A stretch of 64,000 bases of DNA from Perognathus longimembris pacificus. Taxonomy: Eukaryota > Chordata > Mammalia > Rodentia > Heteromyidae. The translations under genes and the position numbers were made by a program. Of this stretch, positions 31,680 to 44,649 are shown piece by piece. The notes below the pieces were generated by a model. That model searched no databases. It was not told the DNA's origin and saw only the letters and a program-made list of their open reading frames with translations. The stretch is taken from contig NC_063163.1 of the NCBI RefSeq assembly GCF_023159225.1, positions 109,213,885 through 109,277,884 of the forward strand, in the 5' to 3' direction. Numbering within the stretch: the stretch's first letter is position 1; each line of letters begins with the position of its first letter.

Positions 31680-34197
31680 CTTCCATGGCTTGATTCTCCT
31701 ATAAATATTCTAATTGATGATGCTATATTTATCATAGTACCTCCAATTCCTAGCATAGCTTCTACTTGGTCAAATGTTAAATGCATTCAGTTGAGTCCGT
31801 AACTCACATCAAAATGAGAACAAGAACTTCAGGGGACCAGGAACTTGTGAATTAGGCTGGTAAGGTTTCCTTAGTTTCCTCTCATCCATTCTTTTGCCCT
31901 CATTCTCTTCATTCTTCATCATTCTGTTATGCTATTTACTCTTAAGCTGGAGATTTCAAGCTGAAAAAGATATAACAGAGAAAGAGAGCTCTTAAATGTC
32001 AAATAAAAATGTTCCTCTCCTGAGAGTTTTCATAACACTGAGTATTTTCTTACTTTTATTCTCCTTCACTAGGTATTTTAGAGGATCAAAGATGTTATTG
32101 TTCCTCAAAATTGCTGTGCTCGAAAACTCTTCTTTGCTTTCTTTGAAGCAAGATTTTTCTAAAATATGATGTTGATTTTGTCTCCTAGTCCCTTAGCAAT
32201 CATGCCAAACTCAGTGAATAATTAGGAAATAACTGAAATTGCTAACTTTTTCCCCCCTTTGGTACCAAAAGGTAAGGGACTATTGTAAATCCAGGGTATT
32301 CATGCATTCACCCTCATGAGTTTATAATCCACTAAATAGTTTACCTTAAGAACAGATTAAACTAGTTACTTCAAAACACTGCTTTAATCTGTCAGTACTT
32401 ATGCTTCATATATTTATTATCCTTTTTTCAATCTTTGCCTCTTCCACATTAAAATGTATGCATTAACTGAACCATTTTCTAAATGTTTCAGTATGAACTA
32501 ATATTCCTGGTACTAGTTTCTGGAACTAGTAGGAAATTCTCTATTAGTTTAGATGATGTTTTAAGTATTCTTATCAAAAGACCATATAATATAGTAGTGA
32601 CCTGTCAACTGGAAGCATAGGAGGAGGATTTCCAAGAGGCATAAGAAAACTTTTTGAACGATGGAGTCATTCATTGTGGTATTAGTTCACATGCATGTAC
32701 TTAAGTCCATATATCAATATGCCAGTTAAAGTATAGTGACTTAAACAAGACAGATATTTATTTTTCTTCCATCTATATGTTTGCTCTATGTATTACGGCT
32801 GAAATCCAATTCTTCAGATTGCCCAAGGACCCACATTTTGTATATCCTTTTGTTTCTTCATTGTTATCCTGAAAAATTGCTATCTTCATCTGCACTGTAA
32901 ACTGGGTTTCTGCATTTTTCTGTAGCACCTTCGCTTGTTCTATAAGACAGAGAAAAAATTCAACTCCAGAGAAGTTGATGATAGATCTTCTAACAGAGAT
33001 GATGTGAAAGTTGTAATTATCTCTCTTATTTGTAAACCTTTCCTCAAACTTAATAATGTAGCCACACCTGTCTGCATAAAAAACTAGAAAATATAGGCTA
33101 TAACCAGATAGTTTTGTGTCCAACTAAAGTTATACTGAAAAAGAAGAGACTGAGACATGATTTGAGAGTCAACTGAAAGTCAGCCATGGTAACTTTATTT
33201 ACTCAGTGCCTATTCTGTGTCAGGTCCTATGTGAATCACTTTATTATGCTACATAATTTGTTCTTTTATAAAGAGGATGTAATCATTGGCTGGACTTAGC
33301 AGATGCAAAAACCACATGAGCCACACAGGTTGTGCTTTGCATAATTCCACAATCATCCTTCATATAGATTGGGTAATGGAAGTTGCCCCTGGAGTTGTGC
33401 AGTGAGTGGATTTCACAACTAAACCTATGACATGGTGTAGAATTTAATAATGTTTATGAACCTCCCAAGTTACCTGCATAACATAAGTGACAGAGCTGTG
33501 ATTGGAGACCACATGTGAAGTATCCAAGCTTGTGCTCTTGCCACATTAATTTGCACGTGAATGTTTTAAACAGTGGCTTAATGCATTACCTCTCTCAGCA
33601 AATGATTTTTTTTAATTGAGACTTTATAAAGAAAACTACTTGCTGTTAGATCAAGAATGCCAGCTTATTTTCCTTGTAAAACAACAACATATTTTTGTTT
33701 GTATCCCATATGATTTGTCACAAATATTCAACCCTAGCATGAAAGTATCAATGACAATATGTAAGTGAATGAAATTAGATGTGTTCCAATAAAACTAGAC
33801 TGGTGCTGGGCCAAAAGTAGCATACAGGCAGAAAACTATGTATTCCAGGTCAGATACTAATTTCAAGTCAATACAGCATATATTAGAGCAGGTTGATATT
33901 CTGTTCACTCTTCACATGATACACAAACGACTTTTATTCACATGTGCACCCTCTGGATTTATTGCAAACTCCTATAAAAATTGGAACTGTAGGCTGACCT
34001 GTTAGCTGCTGCCTTGAGTCATTCTACTTCATACCCAAAGACTATAACTCAAAATTTTAAACCTGCTTGGCAGATTTTAAACATAACCACACAATAATCT
34101 GTTAAGGTTTCTTCTAAATATCAAGAATAGCTAAATATAACCTAATTCGTACATGAAATTAAAAAGTTCTAAGAGTCTGAAATAATGTTGTTTGTCT
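31680..34197. other. AT-rich intergenic desert
   Basis: 2.5 kb with no recognised gene or repeat. The 116-codon minus-strand open frame at 32773-33123 has no recognisable similarity. Confidence 0.5.
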
Positions 34198-34316
34198 TTC
34201 TTTTTAGTGGAAAGATGGATTTTGCTCTGTGGCTCAGGCTGGCCTAGAATTCATACTTCTCTAGCTTCAGTCTCTTGATTGCTGGATTATGGATGCGAGC
34301 TATCAAGTCTGGCTGT
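34198..34316 (-). repeat. Old 7SL/B1-like SINE fragment
   Basis: 'tggattttgctctgtggctcaggctggcctagaattcatacttctctagcttcagtctcttgattgctggattatggatgcgagc' is the complement of a B1-type monomer, diverged. Confidence 0.65.
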
Positions 34317-34463
34317 TTGCTTGTTTACTTTAAGTTTAGTTTTCACGGATATATAAAATATAACAAGTGCATTTGTGGGGTTCATGTGATGTTTCATATT
34401 TGTGTACACTGCATAATATTTAAATCAAAGTAAACACATCTATATCCTCAAAACAATTATCTA

Positions 34464-34703
34464 TTTTTTTTCCAGTCCTGGAGCTTGAACTTGGGGCCTG
34501 GGTCCTGTCCCTGAGACTATCTGTGTTCAAGGCTAGCACTCTGCCACTTGAGTCACAGGGGCACTTCCAGCTTTTTCTGAGTAGTTTATTGGAGATAAGA
34601 GTCTCACAGACATTCCTCCCTGAGCTACCTTTGAACCACAATCCTGAGATCTCGGCCTCCTGAGTAGCTAGTATTACAGGCAGGAGCTACCAGTGCCTAG
34701 CAT
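34464..34703 (-). repeat. Chimeric SINE: 7SL/B1-like head plus Geo-like tail
   Basis: A T-run, Geo half ('gcactctgccacttgagtcacagg'), the linker 'ctgagtagtttattggagataagagtctcac', then the 7SL-like head complement ('ctcggcctcctgagtagctagtattacagg'). Full length. Confidence 0.88.
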
Positions 34704-34872
34704 TATTTGTTTATGGTGGTAGTCTAGTACTCTACTACTTTGAGCCATACCTTCACTTCTGATTTTCTGGGAGTTAATTGGATATGAGAGTCTGAGGGAC
34801 TTTATGTGCTGTCCTCAGGTCTCAGCCTCCTGAATAGTTAGGGTTACAAGTATGAGCCATCACTGCTAGGCA
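34704..34872 (-). repeat. Second, older 7SL-headed SINE fragment in tandem
   Basis: 'gtactctactactttgagccataccttcacttctgattttctgggagttaattgg...ctcagcctcctgaatagttagggttacaagtatgagcc' directly abuts the previous element. The Geo part is truncated. The younger SINE probably inserted at its edge. Confidence 0.7.
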
Positions 34873-35247
34873 ATCCTTTTCTGTTTTTAAGTATATCCTT
34901 TATTCCATATTGAATGTTTTAGTGATATACTTCAATATATTTCAGTAGCATGCACTGTGAAATCAGGGTAATTAACTTTCTCCTTTCCTATCACTGTTTG
35001 CTTGGAGCCTTTCAACTTGCTTGTTCTAGAGCTTCATGAAATACATAGCAGGTTATTGAGAACTATGGACATCTCTCTGTTCTGCAGAAAACAAAACTTT
35101 ATTCAAATCCAATTACCCCAATTCTCTTTATTCATATTTTTCCATTTGTTTTAAGTCAGGCTACATTGCTTCTGCCCTCTCTATACTCTTAATATCATAC
35201 ACTGTGTGTTCCCAGTAGCCCATCATGTATCCCAATGTCATGCTTTC

Positions 35248-35335
35248 TCATGCCTCTTCCTCCTCCTGCTCCTCCCTCCCTCCCTTTCCTCCTTCCTTTT
35301 TCTTCTTCTTGTCATTTTCTCCAAGCTAAAAGACT
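35248..35335. repeat. Pyrimidine-rich low-complexity tract
   Basis: Runs of CTTCCTCCTC, CTCCC and TTCTTC over about 90 bases. Confidence 0.8.
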
Positions 35336-35514
35336 CTTCCTCTCCTCTCTGTTTGGTCAATCCCCAATCACCTTTTCATGCCTGGGACAAATGAAATTTC
35401 TGCTCTAAAGTTTCTATCACTGGTTCTCCTCTGGCCTCCCCCAAAACAGGTTATTCTTTTCTTATCTTTGCTCAGATAGAAGTTCTTCTTCTCCCACTGA
35501 TTAGCCGCACATGT

Positions 35515-35657
35515 GTCTGTCCCCCTGATGAATGGAGAACACCTTGGACAAGTAGAATTGTTATGGTTCATTTTCATCTTTATTCCACACACAACAGTGC
35601 TTGGCACATAGTGAAAACACACATAGGGGGCTGCATCAATGAATGAACAATTTGTAC
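35515..35657 (+). repeat. Probable L2 LINE 3' end
   Basis: 'cacacaacagtgcttggcacatagtgaaaac...catcaatgaatgaac' matches the familiar L2 3' end (cagtgcctggcacatagtaggtgctcaat.. with a final gaatgaatga) as I remember it. Confidence 0.55.
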
Positions 35658-38600
35658 TTGGGAACATGCTGTGGTGTCTGAGGAATACGTATGGAATGGA
35701 GGCTGAAATGTTTATTAAACTGCTTCATTAAGCCTGACAAATTCTACATGAGTTGTTATTCTTTATTAAAAGGGGTTGATACCTCAATGGTTAGTATATA
35801 ACATGGGGGATTTGTAACTTTACCTAATAAGAACTCGATATGTAGGGTAACTTGGCTTTGCAGTTTAAAAACTCATTAGTGGTTGCTCATTCCCTGTCAG
35901 AATGATAGCCAAGCTCTTTAGAAGAATGATTCTCAGCATTTGCTGCACATCAGTATCAGCTGAGAAGCCATTAGATGCTCATGTGTAAGCTCCAACCTAG
36001 GCCCAAGTGCTTCCAATATATAATCTAGGCTGGGCAACACTAAGCATGACATATACTTATAATTCTGAAGGTGAAGACTCTGAATTTTAACTTTAATCTG
36101 TTGGGAACCAACATTGTCTGTCCCATGTCTTCAAAGCATCACTGGTTGCTGTGAGACCATATATAGCAGGTATGAGGTAAGTGCAGGATAAATGGACCAG
36201 GTATTGCAGTAAGTGCAATATAATGATTATAATGATTATAGTCAATGATTCTAGAAAATTGTTTTCAGCTTTATTCTCAGCTATGCATATAATTCAGCTA
36301 ATGAACTGAACATATTTTCAGAGCATTATAGGAAATTGCAGCTTTATTGTACATATATGATACATTTGTCATGGCATATGTTCCTTTTCAATTATTGAAG
36401 GACCTCATGCAAACTAACCATCAAAAGCTTTTGCTGTAATTATGCCTGACTTGTAAACATCTCACATTTACAATCTGATAGCCACTGACTTATAAACATT
36501 TATGGTGCATTTTAGAGCGTGTAAAATTTAATATGATTTTGAATAATCACTTTCACTTAAAATTTCAGTAGTTAATATGCATATGTTAAAGTTTATTAAG
36601 AAGGTAAATGTGTAATGAACAGAGAGCAAAGTGAAACATTACTGAATTAAGAAAGAAGAATTTTATCACACATTTCATTAGGTTTCATAGCAATGTATAA
36701 TTTGTGCACACTGATGTCTTCAGCATGCCTTCCTACTTCTGGAAGGCCTGTCAGAATATGTCATCTAAATTCTTCTGTCTCTTCTCTCCACATCAAAGTG
36801 AAGCTTCCTCTAATACATCCCTATGGATCAGTGGACATTCAACCTATGTACTCATTAAGCAGCTATCTTCCTGAGTATCTGCTTTGTGTGCTACATTGTA
36901 TAGGTACTGTCACTGGCAACATTAAATTAATCTTTTCCTGACAGAAAATAAAATGTAGCTGACATATAGTCTGGCAACTTCATGCATTCAATAAAGATAT
37001 TTTGAGGCCTTATGTGATTTAAAGCATATAGAAAAAGTTTGGAGTCTTAAAAAATTGAATGTAGCATGAAAAGAAAAGCCTGTCACCAAATAACATATGA
37101 TAGGAGAGTTAAAACAAGTATGTGAAAAAGTGGTCCATAAAGTCAAAAGTGTTATTCATCACAAGGCTAGCACAGATCAAATACTATGGGAGTATAAAGG
37201 AGAAGAGAGTACCCCAGCTCAAGAGTTGAAGGGACCTGGAGAGACTTCATGAGGCAGAAATACTTGGATGTGAACCCTGAAGGAAATAAGTGGTAAAGGT
37301 TCTTCCTAAAGCACTTAAATGAAGCAAGGAAGGAGATATAAAAAGTACAACATTAAAGAATAACTAAGAGAAATAACTAATAAAAATGTATGACTCAAAT
37401 TGCAATTGTTCCTTAAAAAACTGTCCTTCTACTTTAGAAATTAGTACAAATGGCAGTCTTTTTTGTTTGAAAGTGTGGCATGGCAAGAAAAGTGACTTTC
37501 TGACTACAAAACAGACATCCTTCAAAACAATGTGTTGAGAATTAAGAAAAGCCAGCTCTTTGATTCATAGGTTTCTATTGCCACATCTGGGCTGTGTTCA
37601 AACCAAGTTGTTGACTATAACCTAGTAATTTCTCATGCAGTTATTATTAGTTTCCATTTTTGAAGACTTGCTTATCTTTTTGTTTCTGAGTAATCTTCAG
37701 TCTGACTTTTATGGTCTAATGCCAGAGAGCCTTCTATTTGTTTTTGTACTATCTAGCTAGTTCTAGCAGCAGCAATGAATTAGAGAGCTCTATTGGTTTA
37801 ACTGTAACACTCTGTACAGAGTCAATGGCTAGAACATGTTATACTTCCTGGTGATCCTAATAGCCATGTTTTTTAAATGGTCTTCTCCATGTGTCAACAC
37901 TTTACAAGGAATTTGACACAACTATTCAATTCTCACCTTAGCCAGGTGAAGTAGATACTGACATTTGTCTCATTTTAGAAAGAAGAACATTGAGGTTCTG
38001 AAAGAACAAATGACTTGTATCCAAGTCACACAATTATCACAGGGCTAAACATCACTTCAAATCAAAGTCCATAAAAAATCTTATATCACACTGTGCTATT
38101 TCTTACAAGATCTAAAATGCTTCTCAAAACTCCACTCATTTGCCTTAGTCCATTTTTAGGTTGCCATGCTAACAGTGCCCAACTTCCCTCATGGATAAAA
38201 GACTTGGACTTATTACCATGGCCATTCTATCTGAATTCAGCATCTCCTGAGCATCAAGCCTCAACAGTCTTTAAGGAAATAAGGGACTGGGACAAGAACT
38301 CAACTTTCTTGAACAAGACGTCAGCAGTAAATCAACAAATTGATTACAAAGATGATCACAAAATGCAATATTCTGGTGAAATTAGTAATTAAATAGCATG
38401 AGAGAACTCAGCTAGGTGAAATCTGAGATCTGAAGGGAGGTACAATGGACACTCCTGGACACATAGTATTACTAGCCCATTGGATATACAGCAGGTGGCT
38501 ACATAGTTCCATAAGAAAAGGTATTACAAATTCTGGCACTTGGCATTTCTGAGCGTAGAAGTAGTTTGTCAGACAACAGCACTGATTTATACTTACAGAC

Positions 38601-39272
38601 AACACTAATAAGGAAATATGATAGCACAAAAGGCTAAGTCATAATGAAGATAGCAAAAGGAGGATCATGGCTTGAGATGAAGCCGACAAGAGAAATCCAA
38701 GAGACTGTCTTTCTATATGGATCCCAGCTTTATTGAGTCATTCTATTCTGACTCAATATGCAAAATAGGGTGTTTGGTGAGGGATTTTGTTCTGCTACTT
38801 TCTCCATTTTCACTGGCCTGGGCATCATACAGTATTACTGTTCTAAGTACAAATCAATTCAAACAACAGTCTTGACAGGGCTCTACCATTTCTAATCCAT
38901 TTCTGCAGAAGTTTATGAGGCTTTTAGATCTAACATAGTTTAGGAAAGGGACTCAGTAAAAAATAAAATAGAATCCAAATGAAATGAAATTTGGCATTAA
39001 GAAAATACTCTAGAGTTTGAAGGCAATCTGGCAATGGAATAATCATGAGGACATCAGTATTTACCTGTTAAGGAGGCACTCAGAATTAATGAAGGTAATA
39101 ACCCATTTCATACTGAAATTTTACTGAACTAAGCTAAGAGCAACTTGTGAGTTCAATGAGGTCAGCTCTCAATTCATGTGTAATTCAAGGCTGATGAAGA
39201 ATGAAGACTGAGATTTTAAAAAATGTTTTAATTCCTAGGAAATACTATTGTACACCTGCCAATCATTTTAGT
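35658..39272. other. AT-rich intergenic desert
   Basis: 3.6 kb with no supported gene. A very degraded B1-like patch may lie at 36028-36100 ('gctgggcaacactaagcatg'). Nothing else recognised. Confidence 0.5.
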
Positions 39273-39392
39273 TGAAGAGATGAGGTATTGCTATGTTGTA
39301 TAGGATGTCCATAAGCTCATGGACTTCAAGGGACCCTCCTGCCTCCTCCTTCTAAGAAGCTGGGACTGGATTTGTACCCACAGTGCCTAGAG
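39273..39392 (-). repeat. Old 7SL/B1-like SINE fragment
   Basis: 'gagatgaggtattgctatgttgtataggatgtccataagctcatggacttcaagggaccctcctgcctcctccttctaagaagctgggactgg' follows the complement of a 7SL/B1-type monomer. Confidence 0.65.
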
Positions 39393-39978
39393 TCAAAAAA
39401 CTTTTAGTAAAATATTAATGGGTCCTCAATACAAATAAACTCATATTCAGTACTTAAGAAAATATTTTTATGTGCTTGAGCATAAAAATGAACTACAACA
39501 AAGTGTCATTTTCTGAGAGGATATATGCAGAACAATTGAAACTGAAGTTCACTTAAGTGGATAAGCTTGTCAGATAGTGACTTGGGCCATAATGAAATGC
39601 TACGTTTACCATACAACACAATGGAAATGGCAGCATGCTGTCTATGACCCATTTCCATAGGCAGACCTCAAATCTCTCTAGTGGAACTATGGGCTGGCAG
39701 TAATTAGCTGTAGGCTAATGAAAAGATATTAACAGACTGGTTACATATGGGTCTGATTTTTGCTTTTGCATTCTCTCCCCAGGCTATGTTATCTAGTTTG
39801 AGATTTTTATAGTGATGGTATAAGGCATGTCAGAGTCATCAAAACTCTCCAAAGTTATCATGTAAATACTGGCAAGATAGTATTTTTGTACTAACCTGGA
39901 AGATATTTTCCCTACATACACTGCCTATGGAAGACTCTGAAAATGAATTGTAGCAGGTAGGAATTCCATACCATGTGT

Positions 39979-40001
39979 GATTACCACCAGATGTGGTAAT
40001 C
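39979..40001. repeat. Perfect 9-bp inverted repeat around an E-box-like centre
   Basis: gattaccac / cagat / gtggtaatc: perfect arms, 5-base loop. Confidence 0.85.
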
Positions 40002-40362
40002 AATCCACATATCAGAGAGATAAATTCTACTCCTTGCTTGAGAATTTGTTCTTAGTCTTAGAAGGAGGTAAGCTAAAGCAGAAACCTATGAATATATGAA
40101 AAAGCATCAAAGCGAGATTATTATTATTTAAAACATTACTTACAATAATGAACAACATCAGACACCAATAATACATGCAAAGAGAGCTTTTGCTCTAATT
40201 ATTTTTAGTGCTGCACAACCATTAGTAACAGGCAACCAGAATAAAATATTCAAATGACTGCCATTGTCTATATTTGAAGCATGAATTTTAGTAATCCTTT
40301 TCTACTGATTAAACAGAAGAAAATTTATTTCAAAATGTTACTTAGTAAAAAAGATCAAAAGG

Positions 40363-40587
40363 GGGCTGGGGATATGGCCTAGTGGCAAGAGAGCTTGCCT
40401 TGTCGTATACATGAGGCCCTGGGTTCGATTCCCCAGCACCACATATACAGAAAACGGCCAGAAGTGGCGCTGTGGCTTAAGTGGCAGAGTGCTAGCCTTG
40501 AGCAAAAGGAAGCCAGGGACAGTGCTCAGGTCCTGAGTCCAAGGCCCAGGACTGACAAAAAATAAATAAATAAATAAATAAATAAAT
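40363..40587 (+). repeat. IDL-Geo dimeric SINE with (AAAT)n tail, perfect target-site duplication
   Basis: Full dimer. The A-tail has mutated to seven or more AAAT units (about 40557-40588). The 12-base duplication aagatcaaaagg lies at 40351-40362 and 40588-40599. Confidence 0.95.
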
Positions 40588-40928
40588 AAGATCAAAAGGC
40601 ATATATATAAAATATGCTCATGTAAATATGAGACTGTCAAAACATATTTTTGTCTATGAGGAAAAGATTATATAAATGATTTGGCTATATAGGAATATTG
40701 AAGTTGTTAAAATTTCAAGTCAAAGAATTCAGAAAAAAATGCTAAACTAAAAGATAGCACTTCAAATAAATGAATTCAAATTATATACTGAATATACATT
40801 ATGTTCTCAGCACTGAGCTCATATCATCACTTGTCTCTACCATTTATTTAGATTATTTGGTTTTAAAGGTTTCAAGTCTTCACAGCTTTACAAACTTAGG
40901 CAAACACTGAGAAGTTGAACTTAGTATT

Positions 40929-41140
40929 TTTTTTTTATTTTTTTTTTGGCCAGTCCTGGGGCTTGGACTCAGGGTCTGAGCACTGTCCCTGGCTTCTTTT
41001 TGCTCAAGGCTAGCACTCTGCCACTTGAGCCACAGCGCCACTTCTGGCCGTTTTCTGTATATGTGGTGCTGGGGAATTGAACCCAGGGCCTCATGTATAC
41101 GAGGCAAGCACTCTTGCCACTAGGCCATATTCCCAGCCCC
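40929..41140 (-). repeat. IDL-Geo dimeric SINE, target-site duplication
   Basis: A minus-strand full dimer ending 'catattcccagcccc'. The duplication tgaacttagtatt / tgaactcagtatt (40916-40928 and 41141-41153) has one mismatch. Confidence 0.95.
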
Positions 41141-41153
41141 TGAACTCAGTATT

Positions 41154-42607
41154 GAAGTTCATGGAGAAATTCAAAACTACTGTAGCAAACCATAGTGTCA
41201 GAAAAATGTAACAAAAGCAACAATAATGGTGACACCAATGTTGACTTTTCTTAGGTATGGTTTTTGTTTGATTGCTTTGAAATTATGATACACTGGAAAA
41301 GCTATTCAAATATTTCTTCATCAGGAAAACATAATTGAATATACTGAGACTTGAAGTAAAAATGCCTAGGCCTGTGTGATTTTCATTTCTTCATTAATAA
41401 CCACAGTATCTGCACTCTCATCCTCTTAGCTTTCAGGCTGCATTTTATGCCTTAGTGAGTATTGGAAAAGCCAAGGCAAATCCATTCCAATGTCTAGTAG
41501 CTAGGTCAGGAAGGCTAAAAGCCAGATGGAGAGGGAGTGAGGCACAAGATCAAGAAAAGAGTAAAGAAAATCATTCGGGACAATTGCTTTAGTGCTGAGT
41601 TTAATTTTACTGGTGATCTTCCTTGAAGTGTGCAGCAAGCTAGACATTGTTTAAAGAAGCAGCCATTGAATTGACTGTTGGAGCACTTACTGCTTCTTTT
41701 CCCCTTGCAAGTCCCCCAAAATAATAGGAACACTTGTTTTTCACAAAAACAGAGAGGTATATCACTTCTTGAAACTTTTTCAGAAATAAAGTGTACGTAA
41801 TGTGACATTAACACACTGAGTTTCCATGGCCACTTTACTCTCCCTACTCTCATTTTCTAGTCAACATGGATGAGCTTTTTCAAATAGGCTGTTGTTTGTA
41901 AACAAAACATATACATCTTGTTGGTCATTCATTAATTAGTTGAACAAATACTTTAGGGCTTCCTTTGGTAGGGGCACTGAGCAAGTTCTTAAAATCAAGC
42001 GGTAAACAAACAGACCTGCTGCTCTGCTGGAATTAAATCAACTGTAATCTGATTAAATGTGCTTGTCCTAGGTTATTTGCATGCCCATACTTGCACCTGT
42101 TATCTCCCTTTTCCTGTCAAAGTTGTTTTTGTAAATTCCAGATTTTTTGTTGATTTGTTTTCAACATTCATTGGCCATCAACAAAATTGCATGAAAAATA
42201 TCTGTTAAAAATATATAAGCTACTCATGAGATGAAACTAACAGGGTCGTGTTCAATTTCCCAAACCTCAGCAGAAAACTAAACTGAATGTACTTTGAATT
42301 TTACTCTCAAGTTTATTTCTCTCACTGATCTATAAGCTCTACCAAAAAGCAGAATTGCTTTCTTATGGATCAGTAATAAAGTTCAAGAAAGATGAATGTT
42401 AATGAAAAGGCTGAAGATAAAACACTAGAAATTTCATCAATGCTGCAAATGTGAATGAAAATATAATATTTTGTGCTGAAATGTGTAAGTTGCAGGAATT
42501 GCACCTAGTGTACTTGTAGGTGAGCATTATAAACTCTAGGCATTGCCAGACAGCATTCAGAGTTGGACATTTAGATATATTCTTCCAGAATATATTTTAT
42601 TGATGTT
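41154..42607. other. AT-rich intergenic sequence
   Basis: No gene or repeat recognised; the 112-codon minus-strand frame at 41515-41853 shows no similarity that I know. Confidence 0.5.
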
Positions 42608-42625
42608 AAAAATTAGAGTACAGGA

Positions 42626-42820
42626 GCTGGGGATATGGCCTAGTGGCAAGAGTGCCTGCCTCATATACATGAGGCCCTGGGTTCGATTCCCCAGCACCAC
42701 ATATACAGAAAATGGCCAGAAGTGGCGCTGTGGCTCAAGTGGTAGAGTGCTAGCCTTGAGCAAAAAGAAGCCGGGGACAATGCTCAGGCCCTGAGTCCAA
42801 GCCCCAAGACTGGCCAAAAA
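42626..42820 (+). repeat. IDL-Geo dimeric SINE, target-site duplication
   Basis: Full dimer with a short A-tail. The flanking aaattagagtacag / aaattagagtatag repeat (from about 42609 and 42819) is a near-perfect duplication. First of three head-to-tail SINEs. Confidence 0.94.
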
Positions 42821-42832
42821 AATTAGAGTATA

Positions 42833-43068
42833 GCTCAGCACTAGTGGCTCATGCCTGTAATCCTAGCTACTTAGGAGGCTGAGACCTGAGGATCATGGTT
42901 TGAAGCCAGCCCAGGCAGAAAAGACCCTGTGAGACTCTTATCTCCAATTAACCACTCAAAAATCAGGAGTGGTGCTGTGGGTCAGTGGTAGAGTGCTGCT
43001 AGTTTTGAGCACAAAGAGACTCGGGAACAACATTCAGGCTCTGAGTTCAAACCCCACAACTGATCAAA
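42833..43068 (+). repeat. Chimeric SINE: 7SL/B1-like head plus Geo-like tail
   Basis: 'ctcagcactagtggctcatgcctgtaatcctagctacttaggaggctgag' head, 'gagactcttatctccaattaaccactc' linker, Geo-like half and short A-tail. Second of three SINEs in tandem. Confidence 0.9.
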
Positions 43069-43084
43069 AGAAATGAGCATACTT

Positions 43085-43294
43085 GGGCTGGGGATATGGC
43101 CTAGTGGCAAGAGCGCCTGCCTCGGATACATGAGGCCCTAGGTTCGATTCCCCAGCACCACATATACAGAAAATGGCCAGAAGCGGCGCTGTGGCTCAAG
43201 TGGCAGAGTGCTAGCCTTGAGCGGGAAGAAGCCAGGGACAGTGCTCAGGCCCTGAGTCCAAGGCCCAGGACTGGCCAAAAAAAAAAAAAAAAAA
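43085..43294 (+). repeat. IDL-Geo dimeric SINE (GGGAAG subtype), perfect target-site duplication
   Basis: Inserted into the tail region of the previous SINE: the 16-base duplication agaaatgagcatactt lies at 43069-43084 and 43295-43310. Nearly identical to the copy at 19926, with a long pure A-tail, so young. Confidence 0.96.
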
Positions 43295-43310
43295 AGAAAT
43301 GAGCATACTT

Positions 43311-44171
43311 TTGCCACTTAATGAATTCCATTTTTACATTGTGACATGAATAGACCCCGAGGTGCCTGAAGTAGTTTAAAGCTCTCTATATCCAATGGGA
43401 GATATTGATAATAAAACTGGTAAAGAAATAGCACATCCTGATGGATCATGGTAGAGGAATCCACAGCCATTAATCCTGATTTGATCTAACTCTGTAGCCA
43501 AGAGCCAGTTACTGAGCTATGGCCATGAGAAGTCCAAGGGATCACTATGATAGTCTCAGTGAAGTTCCCCACAAGTAGATTCTGAGAAAAGTTTGCTATG
43601 AGTAGTTAATTTGGGATACGATTCCTGGAAGCCTCAGTAAGCGGGTGGACAAATTGTCAGAGAGGAGGATAATAAGGTCAACAAGTGGGTTGAGTGCTAT
43701 GTGCTAGGTTACTTCTGTGCTCAGTCCCCTAGGGGACAATTAGAAGATGGTCTGAAACATACTCCAGAGTTATCTATGAAAGGGTGGAAATGTTGGCATA
43801 TTTTTCCCCAGCTCCTCACATATCATTAATTTGGTGGTTGCTTCCAAGGATATTAATTGTCTGGCACTTCTAGCTTTCTCTGCATGCAAGACAAGCATCC
43901 TCCCTCACCCAGAAGCAAAAACAACCTGCAAGTAATTGAAGGAAGAAGGCTTCAGTCTTTGGAAGTGAATTCTGATGGCTTCTGAACAGTGACACAACAG
44001 CATAGTGTACAGAGGCATAGGACTGGAATGAATATATCCAGTAAGATTGAATAGCCAAATGATAGATTCTAGCTGAACAGAACTGGACTATGTCTTGACC
44101 TATTTAATTACTTCCAATTGGCCTTGAGAAAAGTCCATAAAAGTTGCAGCTTGTTTCCTCAGCCACCAAGA
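43311..44171. other. Intergenic sequence
   Basis: No gene or repeat recognised. Confidence 0.5.
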
Positions 44172-44371
44172 GACAATGTCTGTAATCAGAAGGCTGAGAT
44201 CTGAGGATTGGAAGTTGAAGCCAGCCCAGGCAGGAAAGTCCATGAGACCATTACTGCCAATTAACCATCAAGCCAGAAGTTAAGCTGTGGCTCAAGTAGT
44301 AGGTTGCTAGCCTTGAGCAAAAAATGTTCAGGGACAAGTGCCCTGGTCCTGAATTTAACTTTCAGGGCTGG

Positions 44372-44378
<7 letters not shown>
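44172..44378 (+). repeat. Chimeric SINE: 7SL/B1-like head plus Geo-like tail (head deleted at 5' end)
   Basis: Starts within the head ('gtctgtaatcagaaggctgagatctgagg'), continues through 'ccagcccaggcaggaaagtccatgagac' and a Geo half with A-box-like 'tggctcaagtag'. The tail runs directly into the AG microsatellite. Confidence 0.85.
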
Positions 44379-44441
<63 letters not shown>

Positions 44442-44560
44442 AGAGAGGGGAGAGAGAGGAGAGAGAGAGAGGAGGGAGAGAAGGAAGGAAGGAAGGAAGG
44501 AAGGAAGGAAGGAAGGAAGGAAGGGAGAAAAGATGGAGATAGGAAGGTAGAAGAAAGAAG
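44379..44560. repeat. (AG)n / (GGAA)n compound microsatellite grown from a SINE tail
   Basis: About 30 AG units (44379-44438), an imperfect GA stretch, then about 11 GGAA units (44480-44524). One strand is almost pure purine, suitable for triplex formation. Confidence 0.96.
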
Positions 44561-44649
44561 GAAAGTTTGAAAATAATTTAATTTTAAATTGATTCAGAAA
44601 ATATCTCTCTACCATCAATGAAAACACATTAGTGAATAAATCATTTGGT

